Source of the DNA: Novosphingobium profundi
GTDB lineage: Bacteria > Pseudomonadota > Alphaproteobacteria > Sphingomonadales > Sphingomonadaceae
Assembly (NCBI RefSeq): GCF_018491765.1
Contig: NZ_JABWCU010000001.1
Span: forward strand, 1-64,000
Length of the DNA: 64,000 nucleotides
Reading direction: 5' to 3'
This document shows, one piece after another, positions 27,452 to 36,154 of the stretch (within the stretch, counting starts at the first letter, position 1; each line of letters starts with the position of its first letter). Below the pieces are notes generated by a model that ran no database searches, had not been told where the DNA came from, and worked only from the letters and a program-made list of their open reading frames with translations. Both the position numbers and the translations under genes were made by a program.

Positions 27452-27479
27452 AAAAAAAAGGCCGGCCCGAAGGCCAGCC
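27452..27479 (-). terminator. Strong intrinsic terminator with UUCG loop
   Basis: On the minus strand GGCTGGCC, TTCG, GGCCGGCC form an 8-bp stem closed by a C(UUCG)G tetraloop and followed by eight T. No protein gene ends just before it; the closest upstream one, rimO, stops 290 bases away. It therefore defines the 3' end of a separate transcript. Confidence 0.9.
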
Positions 27480-27570
27480 TATGGAAGTTTTTTGGGAGAG
27501 GATGCCTGAAAGGCGAGTTCTGTATGCAGTGAGACGCGCTCTGCTGCAAATGCGAAAAATTCTGGCAATG
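27452..27570 (-). ncRNA. Candidate small RNA between rimO and cinA
   Basis: The stretch before the UUCG terminator has the build of an Hfq-type sRNA. Reading the minus strand, a small hairpin GCC-TTTCA-GGC at about 27504-27514 is followed by a single-stranded segment ATCCTCTCCCAAAAAACTT, whose CCTCTCCC could pair with ribosome sites, then by the terminator with a T8 tail. No convincing protein is encoded. The 5' end is a guess: a weak TTGCAG / GAATTT pair suggests a start near 27560, but the transcript could also begin in the AT-rich block at 27590-27660 or be cut from rimO mRNA. Confidence 0.5.
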
Positions 27571-27643
27571 ATGCAAAACCTGCAATCGTAATACGTGACG
27601 TACGCTGCATTCGTTGCAACAAACTTCAATTTATAGCTATTAT

Positions 27644-27724
27644 TCAGTTATTTGCGATCATTCTGGCCATAAGAAACCCCGCTCGATGTCCAGCATCGAG
27701 CTGGTTCCCGCGCTCGTCCACCAT
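27644..27724 (-). CDS. Possible 26-residue peptide, unassigned
   Basis: An ATG at 27724 opens a 26-codon frame (first residues MVDERGNQLDAGHRAG, ending MARMIANN) that spans most of the long inverted repeat at 27670-27747. There is no good ribosome site, and the overlap with a palindrome argues for a structured element instead. I list it because the composition is protein-like. It could be chance. Confidence 0.2.
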   Translation of the reverse strand: MVDERGNQLDAGHRAGFLMARMIANN

Positions 27725-27747
27725 GCGCACGTCAGCGGGGTTTCTTA
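27670..27747. repeat. 78-bp palindromic element downstream of rimO
   Basis: TAAGAAACCCCGCT at 27670-27683 and AGCGGGGTTTCTTA at 27734-27747 are perfect 14-bp complements. Inside them, CGATG-TCCAG-CATCG at 27684-27698 forms a second hairpin. It lies 19 bases after the rimO stop, so it may end rimO transcription, protect the 3' end, or be a mobile palindrome. Confidence 0.65.
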
Positions 27748-27765
27748 ATACCAAAGGCCAATGCC

Positions 27766-29154
27766 CTAGCGAATGACGCCAAAGAGGTCGTGTTCGTCGG
27801 CATCCTCTATGTGCACCGAAACCACATCGCCCGGCGCGAGGTCGGGACGCACGTCGCGCAAGTAGACGTTGCCGTCGATTTCCGGCGCGTCGGCCTGCGA
27901 GCGACCGGTGGCGCCCACGTCGCCGTCCTCGTCGGGCTCGCCGACTTCGTCGATGATCACGGGCAGCACGCGACCGACCTTGGCGCGCAGCTTGGCGGCG
28001 CTGATCGCGGCGGTCTTCTCCATGATTCGCGCATAGCGCTCTTCCTTGACCGCTTCGGGCACCGCGTTGGGCAGGGCATTGGCCGCCGCACCCTCGACGG
28101 GCTCGAATCGGAACGCGCCGACACGGTCGAGCTGCGCCTCTTCCAGCCAGTCGAGCAGATATTCGAAATCGGCCTCGGTCTCGCCGGGGAAGCCGACCAC
28201 GAAGCTCGAGCGGATCGCGATGTCCGGGCAGATTTCACGCCACGCGCGCAGGCGGTCGAGCACCTTGGCCTCGTTGGCCGGGCGCTTCATCGACTTGAGC
28301 ACCGAGGGCGCCGCGTGCTGGAAGGGAATGTCGAGGTAGGGCGTGATCAGCCCCTCGGCCATCAGCGGAATGACCTGGTCGACGTGCGGGTAGGGGTAGA
28401 CGTAGTGCAGACGCACCCACGGTGCCTGGCCGTTCGCGTCGCGCAGCTGGCCGAGCTCGCGGGCGAGATCGGTCATGTGCGTGCGCACGGGATTGCCCTT
28501 CCAGCTGCGCTCCTCGTGGCGCACGTCGACGCCATAGGCCGACGTGTCCTGGCTGATCACCAGCAGCTCGCGCGTGCCGGCCTGGACCAGCTTTTCCGCC
28601 TCGCGCAGCACTGCGTCGATCCGCCGGCTGGCCAGCTTGCCGCGCAGCGAGGGAATGATGCAGAAGCTGCACGCGTGGTTGCAGCCTTCCGAGATCTTGA
28701 GATAGCCGTAGTGGCGCGGAGTCAGCTTGACGCCCGCATCGTCCGGGAAGTCGCCGCGCGCCTGCGGGATAAGGTCGACATAGGGTGAAAGCTCGGGCGG
28801 GGCGGCATCGTGCACCGCGCTGACCACGTCCTCGTACTGGTGCGCGCCGGTGACGGCGAGCACGTCGGGGAAGCGGGCGCGGATCGCCTCGGCCTCGTTG
28901 CCCATGCAGCCCGTCACGATGACGCGGCCGTTCTCGGCGATCGCCTCGCCGATCGCGGCCAGGCTTTCCTCCTTGGCCGAATCGAGGAAGCCGCAGGTGT
29001 TGACGAGCACCACGTCGGCGCCGGCGTAGTCCGCGCTCATGGTGTAGCCATCGGCGCGCAGCCGGGTGAGGATGCGTTCGGAGTCGACGAGCGCCTTGGG
29101 ACAGCCGAGGCTGACCATGCCGACCTTGGGCGGGGAGGGGATTTCTATAGCCAT
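27766..29154 (-). CDS. rimO: Ribosomal protein uS12 methylthiotransferase RimO
   Basis: A radical-SAM enzyme of 462 residues that adds a methylthio group to Asp of ribosomal protein S12. The N-terminal UPF0004 domain has [25 protein letters not shown] and GCMGNEAE, whose cysteines bind one 4Fe-4S cluster. The radical-SAM motif is [13 protein letters not shown] (CxxxCxxC). A C-terminal TRAM domain closes the protein ([19 protein letters not shown]). [10 protein letters not shown] and the length fit RimO rather than MiaB. The ATG at 29154 is my choice; the frame is open further upstream but lacks homology. Confidence 0.93.
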   Translation of the reverse strand: MAIEIPSPPKVGMVSLGCPKALVDSERILTRLRADGYTMSADYAGADVVLVNTCGFLDSAKEESLAAIGEAIAENGRVIVTGCMGNEAEAIRARFPDVLAVTGAHQYEDVVSAVHDAAPPELSPYVDLIPQARGDFPDDAGVKLTPRHYGYLKISEGCNHACSFCIIPSLRGKLASRRIDAVLREAEKLVQAGTRELLVISQDTSAYGVDVRHEERSWKGNPVRTHMTDLARELGQLRDANGQAPWVRLHYVYPYPHVDQVIPLMAEGLITPYLDIPFQHAAPSVLKSMKRPANEAKVLDRLRAWREICPDIAIRSSFVVGFPGETEADFEYLLDWLEEAQLDRVGAFRFEPVEGAAANALPNAVPEAVKEERYARIMEKTAAISAAKLRAKVGRVLPVIIDEVGEPDEDGDVGATGRSQADAPEIDGNVYLRDVRPDLAPGDVVSVHIEDADEHDLFGVIR

Positions 29155-29734
29155 GGGATGGGCCGCCCGATACGCGTATTGGACCCGGAAGTCACGAAAA
29201 AGGGTGAGGGCGCGCGGCCAAGTATCGATCATGTTCGCATCGATACGCTGCGCCGGGTCGGTGCTTGGGCGTATGGAGGCCAAGCGTACGAGGATCATTG
29301 CCGCGCAACGCCTTCCACGGCCTCGTCGCAGGTGCTCGCGAATTTGCTTGGGGTTTCTGGGGGATGCATGTGCGGACGCACGAGCTCGTCGCACCAGTCA
29401 GAGACCTCGGCGGACGGGGCAGGTCGGGCCAGCCCGTTCGTGGATGCGCTGGTCGAGCGGCTTCGGGGCGAGGCCCTCGTCGAACACGTCCAGTCGGGGG
29501 CGACGACGACGCGAGGTCGATTCAGGCACCTGGGCGGCCCGGTTGGTTCCCCAAAGAAGGCTCGATTCGGGTGAATTGGACACTGTGCGCGACACATTGG
29601 CTGGTTTCGCGTGCGAATGGATGGACGCGGCGGTGGGATTTGTGGCACCCCTGCCTGCGACGAATTGAAACGCCGGGTCGTTGTGCCGTCATATAAGAGA
29701 TTAGGACGGCGCGATATTTTGGAAAGGAAGATGG
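29155..29734. other. 580-base region without a credible gene
   Basis: Short frames on both strands (for example 29398-29595 minus) have odd composition and no ribosome site or motif I recognise. The right end must hold the promoter of the DUF1761 gene; an AT-rich patch with CATATAAGAG lies near 29688-29700. The left end should hold the rimO promoter. I see no clear repeat. Confidence 0.45.
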
Positions 29735-30127
29735 ATGGGTCCCGTCAACTGGCTGGCCGTCGGCCTCGCCGCAGGTCTTGGATTCCTGCTCGGGTTGCTG
29801 TGGTACGGGCCGCTGTCGCGCAACCGTCGCCAGCCCATCCTCGGCGCGCCCCGTTCAAGCATGACTTTCCTGGCACCGCTCGTGGTGATGGGGCTTGCCG
29901 CCACCATGTTCGGCCACGCCTTCGCGCGGATCGGGGTTGATACCCTCGCGGCCAAGCCCTGGCTCTACTTCATGCAGACCGGTGGCATCGCCATCGCCTT
30001 CGTCATGCCGGTGCTCTGGCTCACCCACCTCGAAAGCCGGACCGAACCGATGTGGCGGGTGTTCGACTGCCTGTTCTGGCTGGTGACCTACCTCGCCATG
30101 GGCGCGGTCTTCTGGCTCCTAGGCTGA
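29735..30127 (+). CDS. DUF1761 membrane protein
   Basis: A 130-residue protein with four hydrophobic helices. The opening NWLAVGLAAGLGFLLGLLWY followed by GPL matches the DUF1761 family, whose function is unknown. The ATG at 29735 is preceded by GGAAAGGAAG. Its last nine bases overlap the 3' end of the potassium-channel gene on the other strand, so the two genes converge without a spacer. Confidence 0.82.
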   Translation: MGPVNWLAVGLAAGLGFLLGLLWYGPLSRNRRQPILGAPRSSMTFLAPLVVMGLAATMFGHAFARIGVDTLAAKPWLYFMQTGGIAIAFVMPVLWLTHLESRTEPMWRVFDCLFWLVTYLAMGAVFWLLG

Positions 30128-31189
30128 GCGTGCAAGCGAATCGTCGTCCTGCCCGGTGGCGGTGATCTCGACGATCACGTCGCCGGCCGCGAGCGCGCGG
30201 GCTTCGTCCTGCCAGAATCCGATCGCGCGCGTGCCGCGATAGATGCGAAGGCCCTTGCCGGTGGCGATGGCATCGAGCGGGCGTCCGATTTCCTCGGCCT
30301 TCACTGCGCGCTCGACCAGTTGCACCCGCCCCGAAACGGAGGCGAGGTCCGACATGTATTCCGAGATGTGCTTGCCCTGCGCCGAGCCTGCCAGCAGCAA
30401 TCCGGTGAAGCGCACCGGGTTGATCACGTTGTCCGCGCCCGCTTGCCGTGCCAGCAATTCGTTGTCGTCGGCGCGCACCACCGCGGTGATCGGCACCTTG
30501 GGCGCCAGGTGGCGCGCGGTCAGGATGATGAGGATCGTCGTGTCGTCGCGCCCTGCCGAGACGAGCACCGTGCGCGCCCGCGTGATTCGCACCGCGTTGA
30601 GCGTCTCGTCGCGCGTTGCATCGCCCTCCAGCACGTTGCACCCGGCCTGCTCGGCCTGTGCTAGGCGTGCGGGCGAGGAATCGATCACCACGATGTCGGA
30701 AGGGTCGGTGTCGCGGGCGATCAGCTCGGCCACCGCTTCGGAGCCGCTGACGCCGTAGCCGAGCACGACCACGTGGTTCTCGAGGCGTTCCTGGATGCGC
30801 TTCATGCGCCAAGTCTCCCAGCTGCGCTTGATGATGAAGTTGTAGGCCGTGCCCACGAAGATGTAGATGACTGCGAGCCGGATCGGAGTGACGATGATCG
30901 CCTCCACCAGCCGCGACTTGTCGCTGACCGGTGCGATGTCGCCAAATCCGGTCGTCGTGATCGAGATCATCGTGAAATAGACGACGTCGAGGAAGCTCAC
31001 GTCATTGTCGTAGCCGTCGCGCAGGCCCTCGCGGTCCAGCCAGTGGACCAGCACCACGATCGAGATCAGCGCGAGCGCCGCTCCGATGCGCAGCGCAACG
31101 TCCGCCCACACCGGCACCGCGAGCGCGCGGCGCAGCGGATTGAACACGGCGGGCGGTGTCCGCCTTTTCGGGCGCTGCGGTCTCGGCAT
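30119..31189 (-). CDS. Potassium channel with RCK (TrkA-N/TrkA-C) domain
   Basis: A 356-residue inner-membrane ion channel. Two transmembrane helices (about 32-49 and 92-116) enclose the pore, with selectivity filter TTTGFGD at 78-84, a Phe variant of the usual GYG. The cytoplasmic part has a Rossmann-type RCK domain (NHVVVLGYGVSGSEAVAEL) and a C-terminal TrkA-C domain (GRPLDAIATGKGLRIYRG). It should be a ligand-gated K+ channel like MthK or Kch. It begins 11 bases after the LysM/M23 gene, so it ends the serS-surE-lysM transcript. Confidence 0.9.
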   Translation of the reverse strand: MPRPQRPKRRTPPAVFNPLRRALAVPVWADVALRIGAALALISIVVLVHWLDREGLRDGYDNDVSFLDVVYFTMISITTTGFGDIAPVSDKSRLVEAIIVTPIRLAVIYIFVGTAYNFIIKRSWETWRMKRIQERLENHVVVLGYGVSGSEAVAELIARDTDPSDIVVIDSSPARLAQAEQAGCNVLEGDATRDETLNAVRITRARTVLVSAGRDDTTILIILTARHLAPKVPITAVVRADDNELLARQAGADNVINPVRFTGLLLAGSAQGKHISEYMSDLASVSGRVQLVERAVKAEEIGRPLDAIATGKGLRIYRGTRAIGFWQDEARALAAGDVIVEITATGQDDDSLARSA

Positions 31190-31200
31190 GGCACCAAGGC

Positions 31201-32517
31201 TTAGGGAGCCTTGGGCAGTTCGTCCACCGGGTTCACGGGCTTGCCGTCCTTGCGGATCTCGAAGTGCAGTTCGTCACCCTTCGCAAGGCCGGTGTCGCCG
31301 ACGAGACCCACGCGCTCGCCCTGGCTGACTTTCGCGCCGTTCTTCACCGTCACCCGGCTGAGAAACGCATAAGCCGTGAACCAGCCGTCGCCATGGTCGA
31401 TCACCACCAGGTTGCCGAACTGGTCCTTCTCCAGCCCGGCGAAACGCACCGTTCCGGCCGCGGCCGCGCGCACCATCGTGCCCTTGGCGGCCTTGATGTC
31501 GAGGCCGTCGTGGTAATCGGTTCCGGTTGCAAAGCCTCGGTCGATCGGGCCCTTCACCGGCCACAGGAAGCGGCCGGCAGGCGCCGTGCGGGCGGGCGTT
31601 GCGGGGCTTGCGGCCGGCTTGGCGACAGGCGCGGCCAGCGCTCCGGCGGGCGGGGTCAGCACCGAGGGGATCACCAGCTTCTGTCCCGCCGAAAGCGGCG
31701 CGCCCGGGGCAATCCCGCTGGCGATCGCGATCTGCTCCCAGGGTACCCCGTACTGGAGCGCGATCGAGAAGCCGGTCTCGCTTGTACCTACCGTGTGGTG
31801 GCGGGTGCGCGGAATGTGCAGCGTCTGGCCGACCTTCACCGTATAGGGCGGCTGCAAGGCGTTGGCTTCCACGATCAGCACGCGCGGCACGCCGGTGCGG
31901 TTGGCGATGCCGCCCAGCGTCTCGCCGGGCTTGACGACGTAGCTCTCGCTCGACGCATCATTCGGCGAAGAGCCGGAAGAGGGCGATGCGGCGCTGGTGC
32001 CGGGGGGGCGTGCCGCGATCGTGCGTGAGGCCGTGCGCGGGGCACGGTCCGGACCAGTGCCCGGAATTGTCAGCATCTGGCCGACGCGCACCACGTAAGG
32101 CTCGGCGATGCCATTGGCCTGCGCCAGCGCCTGGGGCGTGACGCCGGTGCGGTTGGCGATGCCGTTCAGCGTCTCACCCGAGGTCACCGTGTACTGGCGC
32201 GGGCTACTCGGCACTGGTGTTGGCGTGGCCGGGGCCGTCGAGACGCTGCGCGCCTTCGTGGCGCGCGGAATGGCCAGCCTCTGACCGGTGCGCACGACGT
32301 AGGGCGGTGCAAGGCCATTGGCGCTGGCGAGGTCGCCCGCGCTCACGCCCGCGCGGTTGGCGATCCCGTTCAGCGTCTCGCCCTGCGCGACGATGTGGGT
32401 GGTCTCTTCGCCAGCGGGCGCCGCATGCGCAGGCATGACGAGCGCGCAGCCCAGCGCCAGAGCGGCGTGGACGCGAAGGGCCGGAAGGCGCCGGACCGCG
32501 CCAGGAATGCGGATCAT
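31201..32517 (-). CDS. NlpD-like LysM / M23 (LytM) domain protein
   Basis: A 438-residue exported protein. After a signal peptide come four LysM repeats (opening THIVAQGETLNGIANRAG, RQYTVTSGETLNGIANRTG, ESYVVKPGETLGGIANRTG and a divergent fourth), then a C-terminal M23 domain from about 325. The metal-site part YHDGLDIKA is kept, but the usual YAHLS is YAFLS and the usual HLHFE is ELHFE, so both catalytic histidines are missing. That pattern is typical of amidase activators such as NlpD. Adjacency to surE (4-base overlap) also matches the nlpD context of enterobacteria. It should act on cell separation in the envelope. Confidence 0.87.
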   Translation of the reverse strand: MIRIPGAVRRLPALRVHAALALGCALVMPAHAAPAGEETTHIVAQGETLNGIANRAGVSAGDLASANGLAPPYVVRTGQRLAIPRATKARSVSTAPATPTPVPSSPRQYTVTSGETLNGIANRTGVTPQALAQANGIAEPYVVRVGQMLTIPGTGPDRAPRTASRTIAARPPGTSAASPSSGSSPNDASSESYVVKPGETLGGIANRTGVPRVLIVEANALQPPYTVKVGQTLHIPRTRHHTVGTSETGFSIALQYGVPWEQIAIASGIAPGAPLSAGQKLVIPSVLTPPAGALAAPVAKPAASPATPARTAPAGRFLWPVKGPIDRGFATGTDYHDGLDIKAAKGTMVRAAAAGTVRFAGLEKDQFGNLVVIDHGDGWFTAYAFLSRVTVKNGAKVSQGERVGLVGDTGLAKGDELHFEIRKDGKPVNPVDELPKAP

Positions 32518-33278
32518 GCGTCGAAACGTTTGGCCAGCATCGCCAGCGATGCATCGTGGGTAAGATCGACCTGAAGCGGGGTAACCGACACGTAGCCCTC
32601 CGTTGTGGCCTCCAGGTCGGTGTTACGTCCCAGAGTATGCTCAATGCCGTGTAAACCAAACCAGAAATAGGGGAAACCCCGTGGATCTACGGATTCCACC
32701 AGCGATCCGCGCGCATAATCATGGAATCCCTGGCGAACCACGCGAATACCGTTAACCTTGTTTCCCGCAAGCGCGGGGAAATTGACGTTGATCAGCGTGC
32801 GCGGGGCCAGCGCGGCACCGACCAGCGGCTTCAGCACTTTCGCGCCCCATTCCTCGGCCGCCGAGAAGCTGACGTCGTTGCCCGCGTCATTGTGCTCGAT
32901 CACCTGGCTGAGCGCGATCGAGGGGATGCCTGCGAGCGCCCCTTCCATGGCCGCCGAGACCGTGCCCGAATACGTCACGTCGTCGCCCAGGTTGGCCCCG
33001 CGATTGACCCCCGAGAGGATCAGGTCCGGCGCGCCCGGCAGCACCTTGCGCAGCGCCATCGTCACCGAATCGGTCGGCGTGCCCGTCACCGAGAAACGGC
33101 GCGGCGCGTGTTCGCGCAGCCGCACCGGCCGGTTGAGCGTGAGCGAGTGCCCCGCCCCCGACTGCTCTTCGCTCGGCGCACAGATCCAGATGTCGTCCGA
33201 AAGCTGCGCGGCGATCTTCTCCAGCACGTAGAGCCCGGGGGCGTTGATGCCATCGTCGTTGGTGAGAAGAATGCGCAT
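32514..33278 (-). CDS. surE: 5'/3'-nucleotidase SurE
   Basis: A 254-residue metal-dependent nucleotidase/phosphatase. The N-terminal LLTNDDGINAPGL carries the metal-binding Asp8-Asp9 pair, with APSEEQSGAGHSLT and SGVNRGANLGDDVTYSGTV following in the canonical order. The ATG at 33278 fits the family exactly; frames further upstream are not real. It overlaps the LysM/M23 gene by four bases and lies 50 bases after serS, giving an operon serS-surE-lysM-channel. Confidence 0.95.
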   Translation of the reverse strand: MRILLTNDDGINAPGLYVLEKIAAQLSDDIWICAPSEEQSGAGHSLTLNRPVRLREHAPRRFSVTGTPTDSVTMALRKVLPGAPDLILSGVNRGANLGDDVTYSGTVSAAMEGALAGIPSIALSQVIEHNDAGNDVSFSAAEEWGAKVLKPLVGAALAPRTLINVNFPALAGNKVNGIRVVRQGFHDYARGSLVESVDPRGFPYFWFGLHGIEHTLGRNTDLEATTEGYVSVTPLQVDLTHDASLAMLAKRFDA

Positions 33279-33328
33279 TTGAATCTCGCTTGTCGTCGCT
33301 ATCGGAAATGGGGGGCTTGGGGCGGCGT

Positions 33329-34738
33329 TCAGGCGAGGGGTGTCAGCACCTCGATGCCGCCCATCCAGGGCTTGAGCACCTCGGGCACGCGCACCGAGCC
33401 GTCGTCCTGCTGGTAGTTTTCCAGAACCGCGACGAGCGTGCGCCCGACCGCGAGGCCCGAACCGTTGAGCGTGTGCAGGAATTCGGTCTTCTTGCTGCCT
33501 TCGGGCTTGTAGCGCGCGTTCATGCGCCGCGCCTGGAAGTCGCCGCAGTTCGAGACCGAGCTGATCTCGCGGTAGGCCTGCTGGCCCGGCAGCCAGACTT
33601 CGAGGTCGAAGGTCTTCTTCGCGGTGAAGCCCATGTCGCCCGAGCACAAAAGCACCTTGCGGTAGGGCAGCTCCAGCGCCTGCAGGATGCCCTCGGCTGC
33701 CGCGACCATCTTCTCGTGCTCGGCCTCGCTTTCCTCGGGGCGGCACACCGTGACCAGTTCGACCTTCTCGAACTGGTGCTGGCGGATGAACCCGCGCGTG
33801 TCGCGCCCGGCCGAACCCGCTTCCGAACGGAAGCAGGGGGTAAGCGCGGTCATGCGCAGCGGCAGTTCGGCGTTGTTGACGATCTCGTCGCGAACGTAAT
33901 TAGTCAGGCTCACTTCGGCAGTGGGGATCAGCCAGAACTGTTCCTTTGTATCGGCCTCCTCGAGCATTGTCTCGAGTTTTGGACGGTAGTTGCCTTCCGA
34001 AACACCCGACATCTGACTTTCGAAATCTTGAGGCATGGCATCCCAGAACAGTTCGCTACGAGTGCTCATGTCTGCTGCGAAGAAGAGGTCGGCAGAAAAT
34101 TTTGGAAGTTGCCCAGTGCCATGGACCGCATGGTCCTTGACCAGCAGCGGCACATTGCATTCCATGTAGCCGTTGGTCGCGGTCTGCGTGTCGAGCATGA
34201 ACTGCGCGAGCGCGCGGTGCAGGCGCGCCATCTGGCCCTTGAGGAAGGTGAAGCGCGCGCCCGAAAGCTTCGCGCCGGTCTCGAAGTCGAGGCCGAGCGC
34301 GGGGCCGATGTCGGCGTGCTCCCTGGGCGTGAAGGCAAAGGTGCCAGGCAAACCCCACCTGGCGACTTCGACATTGTCGTTCTCGTCCGCGCCTTCGGGC
34401 ACGTCGTCCACGGGAATGTTGGGGAGCGCGGCCAGCATGTCGTTAAGTTGTGCGGCCACGACCTTTTCCTCGGCCTCGAGCGCGGGCAGGCTTTCCTTCA
34501 GTTGCGCGACTTCCGCCTTCAGCGCTTCGGCGGTTTCCGTGTCGCCCTGGCCCATCGCCTTGCCGATCGCCTTCGAGGCCTCGTTGCGGCGGTTCTGGCC
34601 TTCCTGCGCGCGGGTGGCGAGCGAACGGCGCTGCTCGTCGAGAGCCAGGATCTGGGTGGATTGCGGCTCCATCCCGCGGCGCGCCATGCCGGCGTCGAAG
34701 GCTGCGGGGTTCTCGCGGATCGAACGGATATCGTGCAT
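33329..34738 (-). CDS. serS: Seryl-tRNA synthetase
   Basis: A class II aminoacyl-tRNA synthetase of 469 residues that charges tRNA-Ser. The N-terminal coiled-coil arm (about 30-110) is followed by the catalytic core with [25 protein letters not shown] (motif 2 region), [20 protein letters not shown] and motif 3 near [12 protein letters not shown]. Between DLF and WLIPTAEV there is an extra segment of about 45 residues compared with common bacterial SerRS. The bases that encode it (33961-34080) are 62 G/C of 120, much lower than the flanks. The ATG at 34738 begins the usual [15 protein letters not shown]. Confidence 0.94.
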   Translation of the reverse strand: MHDIRSIRENPAAFDAGMARRGMEPQSTQILALDEQRRSLATRAQEGQNRRNEASKAIGKAMGQGDTETAEALKAEVAQLKESLPALEAEEKVVAAQLNDMLAALPNIPVDDVPEGADENDNVEVARWGLPGTFAFTPREHADIGPALGLDFETGAKLSGARFTFLKGQMARLHRALAQFMLDTQTATNGYMECNVPLLVKDHAVHGTGQLPKFSADLFFAADMSTRSELFWDAMPQDFESQMSGVSEGNYRPKLETMLEEADTKEQFWLIPTAEVSLTNYVRDEIVNNAELPLRMTALTPCFRSEAGSAGRDTRGFIRQHQFEKVELVTVCRPEESEAEHEKMVAAAEGILQALELPYRKVLLCSGDMGFTAKKTFDLEVWLPGQQAYREISSVSNCGDFQARRMNARYKPEGSKKTEFLHTLNGSGLAVGRTLVAVLENYQQDDGSVRVPEVLKPWMGGIEVLTPLA

Positions 34739-34913
34739 GGCGCGGGCTATGCCGTCTCGAGGGGCCCCGCGCAAGCACGAGAAGTGCCCGGTCGCCCCCG
34801 TGCATCGTCTGGCGGGGGCAAGGATGGTCTTCCTCATGCAATTCCTCTAGCCACGGAGGGGCTCCGGCGCCGTGTGGGCGCGCATCGGGCACCAGTGAGG
34901 ATGTGAAGCGACG

Positions 34914-35546
34914 ATGTCGAAGGCAGGGGAAAAGGTTTACGAGGAAATTCGCGACTGGATCCTCGACGGCAGTTTTCCCCCGGGAATGCAGATCATCGAG
35001 GAGGACCTGGCGCGCCAGTGCAACGTTTCGCGAACCCCCGTGCGCGAGGCCATCCAGCGCCTCCAGGGCGAGCGTTTCATCGAGCGCGACCGGCAGCGCT
35101 CCTACGTGCGCATCTGGCCCACCGACGCGATGGAGGACGTCTTCGCCACCCGCAGTATGATCGAGCCCTACATTGCCGAGCGCGCGGCCGCGCGAATCGA
35201 TGCGGACCAGCTTGCCGCACTCGAAGCCTGCAACGAGGATTACCGCCAGGCTCTCTCGGCCGAAATCCCCGACTACACGCGCGTCAATTCCTGCAACTCG
35301 CGCTTCCATTCCCTCCTGCTCGAGGCGGCGCGCTCGGAAGTGCTCGAATTGCTGATCCAGCGCGTGCTGATGATCCCCAACGTGCAGCAGAACTTGCGTC
35401 ACTACGACGCGGAGCATCTCGCGCGCAGTCTGCAGGACCATGTGGAACTCGTGGAAGCACTGCGTGCGCGCAACGGCGTCTGGGCGCGATCGATCGCGCA
35501 TTCGCACATCCAACGCGCACGCCAGATCTTCTTCGAGAACCAGTGA
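34914..35546 (+). CDS. GntR-family (FadR/FCD) transcriptional regulator
   Basis: A 210-residue DNA-binding regulator. The N-terminal winged helix (KVYEEIRDWILDGSFPPG, then VSRTPVREAIQRLQGERFI) is of the GntR type, and the all-helical C-terminal part is an FCD effector domain with Asp/His residues that bind a metal and small organic acids in relatives. The start is ATG at 34914, about 175 bases from the divergent serS start. No catabolic operon is next to it, so its target is not apparent. Confidence 0.88.
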   Translation: MSKAGEKVYEEIRDWILDGSFPPGMQIIEEDLARQCNVSRTPVREAIQRLQGERFIERDRQRSYVRIWPTDAMEDVFATRSMIEPYIAERAAARIDADQLAALEACNEDYRQALSAEIPDYTRVNSCNSRFHSLLLEAARSEVLELLIQRVLMIPNVQQNLRHYDAEHLARSLQDHVELVEALRARNGVWARSIAHSHIQRARQIFFENQ

Positions 35547-35636
35547 GGCTTGGATGGCGCGCACCCGGCCTGGCCGCAAAAGCGGTGGCAACGTTCGAAA
35601 ATGTATCGGGAAAATCCGCCATCCTGCTGGAGAGGA

Positions 35637-35711
35637 TGGTGGGCGCGACAGGGATTGAACCTGTGACCCCACCCGTGTGAAGGGTGTGCTCTACCGCTGA
35701 GCTACGCGCCC
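35637..35711 (-). tRNA. tRNA-Val (anticodon CAC)
   Basis: The minus strand folds into a 75-base cloverleaf with encoded CCA. The acceptor stem GGGCGCG pairs with CGCGCCC, the anticodon stem CACCC pairs with GGGTG, and the loop TTCACAC gives CAC for GTG valine codons. The T loop has GGTTCAATCCC. Confidence 0.95.
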
Positions 35712-35828
35712 GCTACCAAGTGCGGAAGGCGCCCCTAGGCCATCTTGGATCGCTTGACAAGCACTGATTTGCGCCGCGCCGATTGAGAGCCGATTGACAG
35801 GGGCAATCGGGGCTCTAAATCGCGGTGC

Positions 35829-36119
35829 ATGACCGAAGAGACCTCCGTCGGCCCCGACGTGCCGCCCGATCACATCGCGATCAACCCGCGCAGCCCCTTT
35901 TTCGATGCGGAGAAGCTGCAGCGCGGCATCGGCATCCGGTTCAAGGGCACCGTGCGCACCAACATCGAGGAATACTGCATTTCCGAAGGTTGGGTCCGCG
36001 TCCAGGCCGGGCGTTCGCTCGACCGCCACGGCAACCCGCTGACCATCAAGCTGACCGGCCCGGTCGAAGCCTGGTACGAAGACCTCGGCGAGAACCCGCC
36101 GGTGGCCAGGATCGGCTGA
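35829..36119 (+). CDS. DUF3297 family protein
   Basis: A 96-residue soluble protein. It starts with a short acidic lead and DVPPDHIAINPRSPFFD, then RGIGIRFKGTVRTNIEEYCI and GNPLTIKLTGPVEAWYED, the near-invariant core of DUF3297 (glutathione peroxidase-like annotation in some databases without evidence). The function is unknown. The ATG at 35829 is the only sensible start. It lies about 115 bases from tRNA-Val and converges with the CHAP gene. Confidence 0.87.
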   Translation: MTEETSVGPDVPPDHIAINPRSPFFDAEKLQRGIGIRFKGTVRTNIEEYCISEGWVRVQAGRSLDRHGNPLTIKLTGPVEAWYEDLGENPPVARIG

Positions 36120-36154
36120 ATTTTTCCGGCGATCCGGGGCTGCCGCGAGGTTCT

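Noticed and set aside
27304..27585. 93-codon minus frame across the rimO-cinA gap
   Set aside because: It crosses the strong terminator and has no ribosome site or homology; a structured RNA explains the region better.
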